DNA from: Thermoplasmata archaeon
Lineage (GTDB): Archaea; Thermoplasmatota; Thermoplasmata; Lutacidiplasmatales; UBA184
DNA length: 45,479 bases
NCBI GenBank assembly: GCA_021791335.1
Contig: JAJYWS010000010.1
Location: forward strand, 1 to 45,479
Direction of reading: 5' to 3'
A program made the position numbers and the translations under genes. Positions 35,148 through 45,318 of the stretch are shown one piece after another. How positions within the stretch are numbered: the first letter of the stretch is position 1; the number at the start of each line of letters is the position of its first letter. Under the pieces are notes generated by a model. That model was not told the origin of the DNA and made no database searches. It saw only the letters and a list, made by a program, of their open reading frames with translations.

Positions 35148-38063
35148 ATGGATCCCGGTCGGGCCGCTCATTGGCAGGAGGCCTGGGCCCGCGAAGGGAT
35201 CCCGATCGCCCGGCGCAAGGAGGGGGTCCCCAAGTTCTACGCCTTGGTGGCCTACCCGGGGCCGAGCGGGTTCCTCCACGTGGGGCACTTCCTCGGGCTG
35301 GTCTACGCCGACATCCTCCACCGGTACCACCGGATGCTCGGGGAGCAGGTCTTCTTCCCGACCGGCGTGCACGCCTCGGGGTTGCCCGCGGTCGTCTTCG
35401 CGGGCAAGGTCCGAGACGGGGACCCGGCGGTCCGTCAGGCCCTCGACGAGCTCGGCCTCCCCGACGAAGAGCGGGCCCGGATCACCGACCCCGTCGCGGC
35501 CGCCCGGTTTCTCGGGGACCGGTATCTGCAGGATTTCCGGTCGATGGGGATCCTGGTCGATCCCACCGCCTGCCTGACCACGGTCGACGACGACTACCGG
35601 GCGTTCATCCGCTGGCAGTTTCATCGGTTGAGGGACCGTGGGGGCCTGGTCCAGAAGGCGTACTTCGCTCCGGTCTGCCCGGTCTGCGGCCCGGTGGCGG
35701 TCGACGCCTCCGAGACCGACCTCTCCTCGGGGGGAGGGGCCGAGGTCGTCCTGTACACCGCCGTACCGTTCGCCCTGGACGACGGACGACTCCTGCTCGC
35801 CGCCACGCTCCGACCCGAAACCGTCTACGGGGTCACGAATCTCTGGCTCCACCCCACCGAACCGCTCCGGGGGTGGACCTACCAGGGCCGACGCTACCTG
35901 GTCGGCGAATCCGCCGCCCCGCGGCTCCTCGAGCAGCACGGCGGCGAGCTCGGGGGGGCGGTGCCGGCCGAGGCGATCATCGGCCGGACGGTCCAGGTCC
36001 CGCTGACGGGCCGGACGGTGCCCGTCCTGGCGAGCCGGATCGTCGACCCCGGGATCGGCACCGGGGTCGTGATGTCGGTGCCGGCCCACGCCCCAGCCGA
36101 CTTCCTGGCAGTTCAGGAACTCGCCCCGGAGCTCCGCGGATCGGTTCCCCCGATGGTCGAGGTGCTGGAGATCCCGGAGGAGGCCCCGCTCAGCGGTTCC
36201 GAACGGGCGCTGCGGGCATTGGAGGGCGCCCCGGCCGAACGCGCCCTCCGGGCGACCGGGGCCCGGTCCCTGGACGATCGGGGGCCGCTCAGCGAGGCGA
36301 CCGAGCGGCTGTACCGTCTCGAACTGGTCCGCGGCCGCATGACGGTGGGGGCGTATAGCGGCCGCCCGGTCCGGGAGGTCCGCGAAGCGGTGGCGGAGCT
36401 GCTGATCCGGGACCACGGGGGGATCGAGTTCCGGCAGTTCTCCGAGGCGGTCGTCTGCCGCAACGGCCATACGGTCGTGATTCGACGGATCCCGGATCAG
36501 TGGTTCCTCGCCTACGGAGATGCCGGCTGGAAGGCCGAGGTCCGCCAACGGCTGCCTCGGCTCCGCGTCCAACCGGACGACTACGCCCGGGAGGTTCCGG
36601 AGGTGGTGGAGTGGCTCGACGACCGTCCGTGCATCCGGCGGGGTCGATGGCTCGGGACGCCGTTCCCGTTCGCGCCCGAGTGGACCATCGAGCCGATCGC
36701 CGACTCGACGTTCTACCCCGCGTATTTCATCGTGCGGCGCTTCGTCCGGGCCGGCCGCCTCTCGGTGGCCCAGCTCACCGACGCGCTCTTCGACTTCGTC
36801 TTCTTGGGGGAGGGTCCGGGCGAGCCGGGGGTCGATCCCGGTCTCCAGCGGGAACTGCGGGCCGAATTCGAATACTGGTATCCCCTCGACTGGAACATCG
36901 GCGGGAAGGAGCACAAGCGGGTCCACTTTCCGGTCTTCCTGTTCACCCACGCGAAGCTGTTGCCGCCCGAGAAGTTTCCCCTCGGGATCTTCGTGCACGG
37001 CTGGGTGACCAATCCGGCCGGTGCCAAGCTCTCCAAGAAGGACATCGGGACCAAAGGCGGGGCCGTGCCTCCGCTCGCCTGGGCTCTTCGGGAGTGGGGG
37101 GCCGATACCCTCCGGCTGCTCTATACCCTGGGGTCCTCCCCCAGCCAGGACCGCGAGTGGGATCCCGACCTTGTCGAGACCGTCCGCAGCCGCCTCAGCG
37201 AAGTGGAGCGGCTGGTCCGATGGACCCGGGGCGAGGGCGACGGCCCGCCGGAACTGGAGGCCTGGCTGGAAAGCGAATTTGCCCGGCAGGTCATCGGCGC
37301 CCGGGCGGCGCTCGACCGGCTCGACCTGCGGGGCTACGCCGAGACCGTCTACGTTTCGATCCCGGCGACGCTGCGGAGGTTGGTCGTCCGGGGCGGGGCG
37401 CCGAGCGCCGCCACCCGCCGGCTCGGGGATCTCTGGGTGCGGCTCCTCTCCCCGGTGACCCCCTACCTGGCCGAGGAACTGGGCGAGGGCCGGTTCCCCA
37501 CGCTCGTCGCGCAGGCCCCGTTCCCCGATCCGGCCGAACTCGCGCGGTCCGACCGGGCCGAGGCCGCCGAGCGGTTCCTCGCCCAGGTCGAGGAGGACCT
37601 CCGTGAGGTCCTCCGACCCTCCGAGGAGCGGGGGGAGCCGCCCCCGAGCGAGGCGATCTTCTATGTCGCCGCCGACTGGAAGCGGGTCATCGACCCGTGG
37701 TTGAGATCGGCCGGCGCCACGGGCACCGCCCCGTCGCCGAAGGAGATCCTGGAACGGCTCGCCCGGGACGCCCCCGAACTCTCCGTCCCGAAGGCGGAGC
37801 TCGCCCAGTACGTGATCCGGGCCGGCCCCCTGGTCCGGACCGACCCCGATTGCCCCGGCACGCTCCATGAGGAGGGTGTGCTGCGGGCGGCGGAGGGGTA
37901 TCTGGTGCGTCGATTCGGGTTCCGCCAGGTCACGGTCCACCGGGAAGAGGCCGCGGCCCCGCACGACCCGTTGCGGCGGCGGGAACGGGCCCGCCCCGGC
38001 CGGCCCGCCTTCTACCTGGTCCGCGCCGCGCGCTCCCGCGAGCCGGAGGCTCGGGGGGGCTGA
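35148..38063 (+). CDS. leuS: leucyl-tRNA synthetase (archaeal type)
   Basis: YPGPSGFLHVGHFLGLVYADILHRYHRMLG; GAKLSKKDI (KMSKS-like); editing domain TLRPETVYGVTNLWLHP. Confidence 0.96.
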   Translation: MDPGRAAHWQEAWAREGIPIARRKEGVPKFYALVAYPGPSGFLHVGHFLGLVYADILHRYHRMLGEQVFFPTGVHASGLPAVVFAGKVRDGDPAVRQALDELGLPDEERARITDPVAAARFLGDRYLQDFRSMGILVDPTACLTTVDDDYRAFIRWQFHRLRDRGGLVQKAYFAPVCPVCGPVAVDASETDLSSGGGAEVVLYTAVPFALDDGRLLLAATLRPETVYGVTNLWLHPTEPLRGWTYQGRRYLVGESAAPRLLEQHGGELGGAVPAEAIIGRTVQVPLTGRTVPVLASRIVDPGIGTGVVMSVPAHAPADFLAVQELAPELRGSVPPMVEVLEIPEEAPLSGSERALRALEGAPAERALRATGARSLDDRGPLSEATERLYRLELVRGRMTVGAYSGRPVREVREAVAELLIRDHGGIEFRQFSEAVVCRNGHTVVIRRIPDQWFLAYGDAGWKAEVRQRLPRLRVQPDDYAREVPEVVEWLDDRPCIRRGRWLGTPFPFAPEWTIEPIADSTFYPAYFIVRRFVRAGRLSVAQLTDALFDFVFLGEGPGEPGVDPGLQRELRAEFEYWYPLDWNIGGKEHKRVHFPVFLFTHAKLLPPEKFPLGIFVHGWVTNPAGAKLSKKDIGTKGGAVPPLAWALREWGADTLRLLYTLGSSPSQDREWDPDLVETVRSRLSEVERLVRWTRGEGDGPPELEAWLESEFARQVIGARAALDRLDLRGYAETVYVSIPATLRRLVVRGGAPSAATRRLGDLWVRLLSPVTPYLAEELGEGRFPTLVAQAPFPDPAELARSDRAEAAERFLAQVEEDLREVLRPSEERGEPPPSEAIFYVAADWKRVIDPWLRSAGATGTAPSPKEILERLARDAPELSVPKAELAQYVIRAGPLVRTDPDCPGTLHEEGVLRAAEGYLVRRFGFRQVTVHREEAAAPHDPLRRRERARPGRPAFYLVRAARSREPEARGG

Positions 38064-38638
38064 CCGGTCGCGGGGTCCCGGCCGGACCCCGCTCGGGCCC
38101 GCGAGCGGAAGTTGAGGTACATCCGGGAGGGGGTCGGCCGGTTCGAGACCGCACGGTATTTGGCGGATTTCTTGTCCGAGTAGCTACGGGCGACGGCGCC
38201 GGAGATCTCGAAGTAGATCAGCTGGCCGATCGGCATCCCGGCGTAGATCCGGACCGGGAGCTTGACCGACATCTCAAGCGTCCAGTAGTTGCAGAACCCC
38301 TCGTCGCCCTTGCCGGCCGTGGAGTGGATGTCGATGCCGAGCCGGCCCACGCTCGACTTGCCCTCCAGGAAGGGGACGTAGCCGTGGGTCTCCGTATACT
38401 CCTGCGTGATGCCGAGGTAGAGCTGTCCGGGCAGGAGGACATGGCCCTCGGGCGGGATGCGGAACTCGCGGACCGGGTTCGGCTTGCGGGCGTCGAGGCC
38501 GCCGCCGGTGTACACCGATAGCCAGGGACCCAGGTGGACGTCGTAGGAGTTGGTCCCGAGCGATTCGTCCCGGAACGGACGGATGACGAGCCGCCCGGCC
38601 TTAAGCTCCTCCCGGATCCGGGTGTCGCTCAGGATCAT
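38012..38638 (-). CDS. dcd: dCTP deaminase
   Basis: MILSDTRIREELKAGRLVIRPF; GKSSVGRLGIDIHSTAGKGDEGFCNYWTLE. Confidence 0.95.
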   Translation of the reverse strand: MILSDTRIREELKAGRLVIRPFRDESLGTNSYDVHLGPWLSVYTGGGLDARKPNPVREFRIPPEGHVLLPGQLYLGITQEYTETHGYVPFLEGKSSVGRLGIDIHSTAGKGDEGFCNYWTLEMSVKLPVRIYAGMPIGQLIYFEISGAVARSYSDKKSAKYRAVSNRPTPSRMYLNFRSRARAGSGRDPATGQPPRASGSRERAARTR

Positions 38639-38662
38639 GCCGGACCGCGGCAGCGGGGAGCG

Positions 38663-39523
38663 CTATTTAAGGGACGGCCGGTCGGGCCCGCTCGACTCCA
38701 CCGTGAGGGCGCCATACCCGACGACCTGGGCCATCGGGGCGACCTCGCCGGAATGGCCGTATTTGAGGAGGCGCGATGCGGTCGGTTCACCCGCCAGTGC
38801 CGCCAGCAGGACCGTGGTCGGGGCGACACCGCACATCGAGATCCGGCGCCGCTCGACGACCTCGTAGAGCCGGGCCGGGTCCCCCCGAAGGATGGCGTCG
38901 AGCGCGAACCGGTCCTCGGCGGCCGCCACCTCGGGGGCGACGTAATGGGAAAAGTCGGTCGAGGCGACCAAGAGGACGTCCTGGCCCCGGATCGCTTGGG
39001 CCACCCGGACCCCGACCGCGCGGAGGTCGGGGAGGGCGGCCATCGCCACCTGGAGCGCGACCATCCGCGGTTTGGGCTCGACGTACTCCAGGAACGGGAG
39101 TTGGACCTCGATGGAGTGCTCCCGCTCGTGGGCCGACTCGTCGATCTCGAGCGGCGGTCGGTCGAGCCGGTCGACCAGATCCTCATCGACCTCGGTCGGC
39201 CCGAGCGGGGTCATCCAGGGGCGTCGGGAAAGGGCGAATCCGCCCCGCCCGTGATGGTCGACCCCGAGGAACAGCACCGTCGGGAACGGGGGCTCCTCGG
39301 CCACCCGCCGATAGGCCCAGGCGGCGATGGCCCCCGAATAGACGAGGCCGGCGTGGGGCACGACGAGGGCCCGGAGCCGTCGCGCTCCGGAGCGCTGGCG
39401 GGCCGGGAGCCCCCCCGGCCCCCGGAGAGGGTCGCAAAAGCAGGCTTCGACCAAGTTCGCCAGCGCGGCGGCATCGGCCGGATAGAAGCTTCCGGCAACC
39501 GCCGGCGGCCGGGGCGTCTGCAC
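38663..39523 (-). CDS. MEMO1 family protein
   Basis: AVAGSFYPAD, VVPHAGLVYSGAIAAWAY, HEREHSIEVQLPFLEYV, STDFSHY; GTG start. Confidence 0.93.
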   Translation of the reverse strand: MQTPRPPAVAGSFYPADAAALANLVEACFCDPLRGPGGLPARQRSGARRLRALVVPHAGLVYSGAIAAWAYRRVAEEPPFPTVLFLGVDHHGRGGFALSRRPWMTPLGPTEVDEDLVDRLDRPPLEIDESAHEREHSIEVQLPFLEYVEPKPRMVALQVAMAALPDLRAVGVRVAQAIRGQDVLLVASTDFSHYVAPEVAAAEDRFALDAILRGDPARLYEVVERRRISMCGVAPTTVLLAALAGEPTASRLLKYGHSGEVAPMAQVVGYGALTVESSGPDRPSLK

Positions 39524-39528
39524 GAGCC

Positions 39529-39948
39529 CTACCCGTCGCCCAGCTCCCGGAGCAGGGCGCGGGCGTCCGTGTCCGAAAGCCGGTTCCTCGCCGACTGGTG
39601 GAACGGATTGGGCTCCCCGTAGCGAGGGATGATGTGGAAGTGGAGGTGGAAGACGATCTGGCCGGCCCGCGCCCCCTGGTTGAGGGCGACATTGTAGTCG
39701 GGGCTCAGCCGGTCGGCCCGTCGGCAGACGGTGGCCAGGGCGTGGAAGAACTCCTCGTACTCCGACCTCGGAAGCTCGGTGAGCCGCGGGACATGCCGCT
39801 TGGGGATCACCAGGAGGTGGCCGCGGGTGAACGGGAACAGATCCAGGAACGCCAGGCACTTCGCGTCCTCGTAGACGATCCAGGCCGGGGCCCGCCGCGC
39901 GACGATCGCGCAGAAGATGCAGTCGTCCGCCGGGCCGTTCTCGGTCAC
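39529..39948 (-). CDS. HIT family hydrolase
   Basis: CIFCAIVARRAPAWIVYEDAKCLAFLDLFPFTRGHLLVIPKRH; VFHLHFHIIPRY. Confidence 0.95.
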   Translation of the reverse strand: MTENGPADDCIFCAIVARRAPAWIVYEDAKCLAFLDLFPFTRGHLLVIPKRHVPRLTELPRSEYEEFFHALATVCRRADRLSPDYNVALNQGARAGQIVFHLHFHIIPRYGEPNPFHQSARNRLSDTDARALLRELGDG

Positions 39949-40005
39949 GGACCTTCCGAAGGCGGGGCCGACTAAAGAGTTGTCGAGAGGCCGGCCGCGC
40001 CCCGT

Positions 40006-40623
40006 TCAGGGCGCCGGCGGGGCCGGTTCCGGGGGTTCGGCCGGCGGCGCATCGGCGGCCGTCTCGGGGCTCGCCGGATCGGCTGCCGGGGGTTCCGAAG
40101 CCGGGGCCGCGACCCCGAGCTTCTGCTCGAGGAACCGGCGGATCTCCTCGGGCTTGGTCGACGCGATCCCGAAGTACTCGGCAAACCGACGGGTGGTCGT
40201 GAGTTCCAGGGTGGCCCCGGAGGGGTTGGTGCGGATCAGGTTCAGGCCCCGGAGCCGCTGGACCTCCTCATAGGCCGAATCCCCGATCATCCGGACCAGC
40301 GCGCTCTGGAGGATCGGCTGGTGGTAGGCGATGAGCGTGAGCGTCCGGAGGGTCCGGGGCGCCATCTCGACCGGCGTGACCGAGTGGACCGTCGGGACCC
40401 ACTCCTCCCGGAGTTGGAGCGCGTAGCGGTCGCCGACCCGCCGGACCTCGAGGGCCGACTGGCGGTGGGCGTAGTTCTCCTGCAGGGTGCGGACCGCCGA
40501 CTGGACCGGGCGGTAGTCGTCGAGCGCGAGGGCCTCGGTGATCTCCTTGACGCTGAGCGGCTTGCCGGCGGCAAACAGGAGGGCCTCGACCTGAAGCACC
40601 TCGGGGGTGGTCTTGGCCGACAT
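40006..40623 (-). CDS. scpB: segregation and condensation protein B
   Basis: VEALLFAAGKPLSVKEITEALALD; LIAYHQPILQSALVRMIGDSAYEEVQRLRGLNLI; adjacent to scpA/smc. Confidence 0.92.
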   Translation of the reverse strand: MSAKTTPEVLQVEALLFAAGKPLSVKEITEALALDDYRPVQSAVRTLQENYAHRQSALEVRRVGDRYALQLREEWVPTVHSVTPVEMAPRTLRTLTLIAYHQPILQSALVRMIGDSAYEEVQRLRGLNLIRTNPSGATLELTTTRRFAEYFGIASTKPEEIRRFLEQKLGVAAPASEPPAADPASPETAADAPPAEPPEPAPPAP

Positions 40624-40628
40624 GGGGC

Positions 40629-41600
40629 CTAGCCCTCCGGCCCGGGCGGTACTCGGGTCTCGATCATCCGGGTCACCAAAATGGGAGTCTCGCAGAGGAT
40701 CTCCTGCGAGAGCTCGATCGCGTGCTCGCGGGCCAGGTAGAGGAGCGCCAGGAAGGTCGCGACGAAGCGATCGATGCCCTGGGCCCGGTTCCAGAGGTCG
40801 AGCAGCGGGAACGGCTCGCCGACCGCGTGGCGCAGGGCGACGGCCCACGCCTCCTCGACGTCCCGTTCGGGAATGTCGCCATGGACGAGGATCTCGGGGG
40901 CGGCCCGTTGCTCTTCGCGCAGCCGGTCCCTCAGCTCCTCGACCCGGATCGCCCGCCGAGCGTCTTCCTCCGCCTCGCCGAAGGCCCGGACCAGCTCGAG
41001 CAGCGACACGGGGCGGGTTTCGGGGTGACGGACCATCTCCAGCAGCGGGGGCGCCTCCGTCGAAGCGAGCACGGCCGTGGTCACGTCGACCGCCTCGGGG
41101 GTGTGGAGCGAGTCGAGGTAGCTCTCCTCGACCGCCGGCGCTCCGTCCTCGGCGCCGAGATCCATGGGCTCGGCGCCGGGCGCGGGGGTCTCCCGGGAGC
41201 GGAGGACCGCCTCCGACTGGAGGTAGAGGATGCTCCACGCCATTCCCACGAGACGGCCGGCGATCGCAAAGTTGACCGAGCCGTCCTCCTGGACCCGCTC
41301 GAGGTAGGCGTGGGTGAACTTCGCGAGGTCGATCTCCCAGGGATCAAACTCCTTGTCCAGGACCAGCTCGAAGAGGAGCGCGGTCGCCTTCTGGAAGGGG
41401 TCGTCGATCACAACATGGACCCCTTCCTTGAGGTTCTCCACCAAGCTCAGGTACCGTTCGAGCAGGGGCGAGCCGGTCTCCCCTTCGCTGCCGAGGAGCG
41501 AGCGGTGGAAGGTCAGGTACTGGAGGACCTTCTCCGCCATCTCCCGGGGCACCGCTTCCTCCCGGGCGGCCGGGAGGGCCATCGCAGGGAGGGCGGTCAT
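40629..41600 (-). CDS. scpA: segregation and condensation protein A (kleisin)
   Basis: FELVLDKEFDPWEIDLAKFTHAYLERV; FVATFLALLYLAREHAIELSQ; overlaps smc stop. Confidence 0.92.
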   Translation of the reverse strand: MTALPAMALPAAREEAVPREMAEKVLQYLTFHRSLLGSEGETGSPLLERYLSLVENLKEGVHVVIDDPFQKATALLFELVLDKEFDPWEIDLAKFTHAYLERVQEDGSVNFAIAGRLVGMAWSILYLQSEAVLRSRETPAPGAEPMDLGAEDGAPAVEESYLDSLHTPEAVDVTTAVLASTEAPPLLEMVRHPETRPVSLLELVRAFGEAEEDARRAIRVEELRDRLREEQRAAPEILVHGDIPERDVEEAWAVALRHAVGEPFPLLDLWNRAQGIDRFVATFLALLYLAREHAIELSQEILCETPILVTRMIETRVPPGPEG

Positions 41601-44600
41601 CGGGCCTCCATCGGACCGGCCAGGGTGGCCGACTTGGGGCCGTCCCGCTCGTCGACATCCCGGATGTCCTCCAGCTTGAGGCCGACCACCCGCGAGCAGC
41701 CGTCCCCCCGCATCGTGACGCCGAAGATCCGGTGGGCGAACTTGAGGGTGACCTTCCTCAGGGAGATGACGATGAACTGGGCCTTCTCGGCATTGTGACG
41801 GAGCATCCGCCCGACGTACTCGGAGTTGATGCCGTCCAGGGACATGTCGACCTCGTCGAAGACGTAGAGCGGGCTCGGGTCGTGCCGCTGGACCGCGAAG
41901 ATGAACGCGAGGCTGGCGAGCGACTTCTCCCCTCCGGAGAGCTGCTCGAGCCGCTGGACCACCTTGCCGGTCGGGCTCGCCCGGATGAGCAGGCCGCCGG
42001 CCAAGGGATCCTGGGGATTCTCGAGCACGATCTCGCCGTGCCCCCCGGCCGACAGCTCGTGGTAGATCTCCTGGTAGGCGGTGTTGACGTGGCCGACGAT
42101 CTCGGTGATCTTCTCCCGCTTCTTGGTCTCGATGGTCTGGACCAGCCCCATCAGCTCGGTCTTCTCATTGGTCAGCCGTTCGACCTCGGCCTCGAATTCG
42201 TCCAGCCGGGTCTTCTCCGCATCGTACTCCTCGACCGCGCGCTGGTTCACCGTGCCCATCGATTCGATCTGTCGGGTGACCTGCTGGAGGGTCCGCTGGA
42301 GCTCGTCGACCGGAACGGGCGGTTCATCGGGGGCCGCGGCGGGAAGTTCTTGGAGGGCGGCCTCCACCTCGGCGAGGTGGCCGCGGGCGCTGGCGAGCGC
42401 CACCTCCTCCCGATGGAGGAGTTCCTGCTGGCTGACCAGCGACTGCTCGGCCTTGCCGATGAGACCGGCGACCTCGACCAGTCCGGCCTCGAGTTCCCGC
42501 TTGCGGACGGTCTGCTGGCGGAGCGCATCGGACTGCTTGCTCTCCACCCCGCGCAGCCCTTCCAGCGCCTCGCGCGCGGCCGCGAGTTCCCGCTCGATCC
42601 GTTCGATCTCGGTCCGTCGGCCGGCGGTGGCGGCTTGGGCGGAGGCCAGGAGGGTCTGCTTTTCGTTCCGAGACCCATCGAGCGCCCGGCGGGAGGCCCG
42701 TACGCCCTCCAGTTCGCCGTTGACGCGGGAGTGCTCGGCCCCCGCGGCCTGCAGTTCCTCCTGGAGGGTCCGTAGCCGCGCCGAGAGGTTCTCCGGCAGT
42801 TGGCCGAGGTAACTCTCCCGGGCCGCCTTGAGCTTCGCCTTGATGTCGTCGAGGGCCCGGGCGGCCTCGGCCACCGTCGATTCCGCCGCCCGAAGCGACG
42901 CTTCCGCCGCGGCGTGCTGCTGCTCGGCCCCCTGAATCCGCTCGCGGGACTGCTGGAGTCGGAGCTTGGCCTGGCCGAGTTCCCGCTCCAGGCCTTCCCG
43001 GCTCCCCTGGGACTTGGAGTCTTCGATCGATCGCCGGGCGAGCTCCTCGCTGGCCTGCCGGATCTGGGCGGTGATCTTCTGGAGTTCCTCACGGGCCGCC
43101 GACTCGGCGGCGCTCTTCTCCCGAAGCTCGTCGCCGAGCCGCTTGAGCTCGACGGGGCTGTCGAGCCCCCGACCCTGGGCGGAGGTGTCGAGGAAACCCC
43201 CGGTGATCGCCCCGGTCGCCTCGATGAGGTCGCCCTGGAGGGTCACCAACCGGACCCCGCCCATCTGTTCGCGGGCGTGGGCGAGATCGTCCATGACCAC
43301 CGTCTCTCCGAAGACGTACCAGAACGCCGGGCGGAACGCCTCGTCGAACTTCACGAGGTCGAGGGCGAAGCCGGTGGCCCCCGCCGCATGGGCCGCGACC
43401 AGGGACTTGCCGTGGGGCCGGCCCCCGAGCATCTTGTTGAGCGGGAGGAAGGTCGCCCGGCCCCGCTTTTCCTGACGGAGCAGCCGGATGCACTCCTCGG
43501 CCACCTGGTCGCTTTCGACAACCAGCGCCTGGAACCGGCTGCCCGCGGCCACCTGGAGGGCCGTGCGGTGCTGAGCCTCGAACGTGGCGAGCTCTTCCAC
43601 CGTGCCGCGAATCCCCTGGATCTTCCCGAGGTTGCGCTGGGAGAGGAGGAAGTCGACGGCCGCCCGGGGCCCGGAGCGGCCGGTCGGATCGCTGCGGGCC
43701 TTCAGGCGGGCGTCCAACGCGCTGTAGCGCCGGTTGAGTTCGAGGAGTTCCCGGGAGAGCCGTTCGGTCTCCTCGCCGAGGCTCTTTTCCTTGGACCTCC
43801 ACTGGAAGAGCTGTTTCTGGAGTTCCCCGGTCGTCGGGCCGCCGGCGGACTTGCCCGGCGCCGTCTCCTTGAGCTGGAGCTGGAGATCCTGGATCTCGAC
43901 CTCCCGGGAGCGATGATCGTCCTCGGCCTGGGCCTGGGCCCGTTCGCAGGTGTCGAGGGCCCCCTTCGCGGCCTCCCGCTGCTCGACGGCCGACTGCCAG
44001 GCCCCCTGGAGCTGCCCCTCCTTCTTCTCCAGTTCAAGGACCTGCTTGCGGGAGGAGGCGAGCTTCCCCTTGGGACCGGTGTCGCCGGTCAACTCCGCGA
44101 TCTGCTGGGAGCGTTCGGTCGAACGCGCCTCCAGCTCGGCGAGCTGCTTGGAGAGGCTCGCCTCCGAGGCCTCGAGCTTCGCGGCCGTGGAGGCCATCTG
44201 GCGGAGCTCCTCGGTATAGGCCTGGATCCGCTGCTCGATCTCGTCGATCCCTTCGCGGTGTTGGGTCAGCGCCGTCTCCAGGCGCATGACCGCGAGCCTT
44301 CGGTCGTTGAGCTCGGACTGGAACTTTCGGGCCCGCTCGCCCCCGATCTCGGCCATCTCCCGCTCGACCTGGGCGATCCCGTCCTGAATCGTGGCCCGTC
44401 GCTCGAGCAGGGCCGTCCGTTCCTTCTGGAGCCGTTCGATCTGCGCTTGGAAATCCGAGAGTTGCCGCTCCCGGGTGGCGACCTCCTGTCGGGCGGCCAG
44501 CTGGCCGGCGCGGGCCAGCCGAGCCTCGGTCTTCTTCCGTTCCTCCACCAGGGCGTTGTACTGGATGGCCAGCAGGCGCTGGGACTCGAGGCCGGTCAGC

Positions 44601-45220
44601 CGTCCCTTGATCTCTCCCAGAAGGGTCCGGATCCGGTCGAGGTTGGCTTCCAGATCGGTCTTCTTGGCCTCGGCCCGGTCCAGCTCCTCATCGTACTGGG
44701 AGATTCCCGCCAGCCGTTCGACGAGCTGCCGGCGCGGCACCGGGCCCATGCTGACGATCTTGTTGACGTCCCCCTGCTGGACGAGGTTGTAGCCGTCCCC
44801 CGAGAGCCGCGCGTGGGAGAGCAGCGCGTCGATCTCGCCCTGGGTCGTCCGCTTCCCATTGACGTAGAAGTACGAGTAGTAGCCGTCCGGGTCGCTGGGC
44901 ATCAGCTTGACGTACCGGGTCACCTCGACCTCGGGCGATTCCAGCGGCAGCATCCGGTCCCGGTTGTCGAAGACCAGGGAGACCTCGCACTCGGTCGCCG
45001 GTTTCTTGGCGGCGCCGCCGTTGAAGAAGAGGTGGGTCAGCCGGTCGGCCCTAAGCGCCTTCGAACTCGTGGGGCCGAGGACGAAGAGGATCGCATCCGA
45101 GATGTTGGACTTCCCCATCCCGTTGGGTCCCGCGACCCCGGTGAATCCCGGCTCAAAGGGAATCTCGGCGGCCCCGGCGAACGACTTGAAATTCCGCACC
45201 TTGAGCTTCTTCAGATACAT
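41597..45220 (-). CDS. smc: chromosome segregation ATPase SMC
   Basis: MYLKKLKVRNFKSFAGAAEIPFEPGFTGVAGPNGMGKSNISDAILFVLG; coiled coils; hinge FLDTSAQ region; LSGGEKSLASLAFIFAVQ; VFDEVDMSLDG. Confidence 0.97.
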   Translation of the reverse strand: MYLKKLKVRNFKSFAGAAEIPFEPGFTGVAGPNGMGKSNISDAILFVLGPTSSKALRADRLTHLFFNGGAAKKPATECEVSLVFDNRDRMLPLESPEVEVTRYVKLMPSDPDGYYSYFYVNGKRTTQGEIDALLSHARLSGDGYNLVQQGDVNKIVSMGPVPRRQLVERLAGISQYDEELDRAEAKKTDLEANLDRIRTLLGEIKGRLTGLESQRLLAIQYNALVEERKKTEARLARAGQLAARQEVATRERQLSDFQAQIERLQKERTALLERRATIQDGIAQVEREMAEIGGERARKFQSELNDRRLAVMRLETALTQHREGIDEIEQRIQAYTEELRQMASTAAKLEASEASLSKQLAELEARSTERSQQIAELTGDTGPKGKLASSRKQVLELEKKEGQLQGAWQSAVEQREAAKGALDTCERAQAQAEDDHRSREVEIQDLQLQLKETAPGKSAGGPTTGELQKQLFQWRSKEKSLGEETERLSRELLELNRRYSALDARLKARSDPTGRSGPRAAVDFLLSQRNLGKIQGIRGTVEELATFEAQHRTALQVAAGSRFQALVVESDQVAEECIRLLRQEKRGRATFLPLNKMLGGRPHGKSLVAAHAAGATGFALDLVKFDEAFRPAFWYVFGETVVMDDLAHAREQMGGVRLVTLQGDLIEATGAITGGFLDTSAQGRGLDSPVELKRLGDELREKSAAESAAREELQKITAQIRQASEELARRSIEDSKSQGSREGLERELGQAKLRLQQSRERIQGAEQQHAAAEASLRAAESTVAEAARALDDIKAKLKAARESYLGQLPENLSARLRTLQEELQAAGAEHSRVNGELEGVRASRRALDGSRNEKQTLLASAQAATAGRRTEIERIERELAAAREALEGLRGVESKQSDALRQQTVRKRELEAGLVEVAGLIGKAEQSLVSQQELLHREEVALASARGHLAEVEAALQELPAAAPDEPPVPVDELQRTLQQVTRQIESMGTVNQRAVEEYDAEKTRLDEFEAEVERLTNEKTELMGLVQTIETKKREKITEIVGHVNTAYQEIYHELSAGGHGEIVLENPQDPLAGGLLIRASPTGKVVQRLEQLSGGEKSLASLAFIFAVQRHDPSPLYVFDEVDMSLDGINSEYVGRMLRHNAEKAQFIVISLRKVTLKFAHRIFGVTMRGDGCSRVVGLKLEDIRDVDERDGPKSATLAGPMEAR

Positions 45221-45259
45221 CGTTCCCTCACCACGATCGTTGGATCCCGAGACCGCCAG

Positions 45260-45278
45260 ATGTCTGTTTGTCAGACAT
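45260..45278. promoter_or_regulatory. inverted repeat ATGTCTG-tttgt-CAGACAT upstream of smc
   Basis: 7-bp perfect arms 40-58 bp upstream of the smc ATG; TATA-like gttaaata (minus strand) at ~45310. Confidence 0.55.
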
Positions 45279-45318
45279 TTGTCAGCAGCCGCCTTTCGGG
45301 TCCGGGCTATTTAACCGT

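Noticed and set aside
34788-37964. 1058-aa minus-strand ORF opposite leuS
   Set aside because: Shadow of the leuS frame; low-complexity composition, no motifs.
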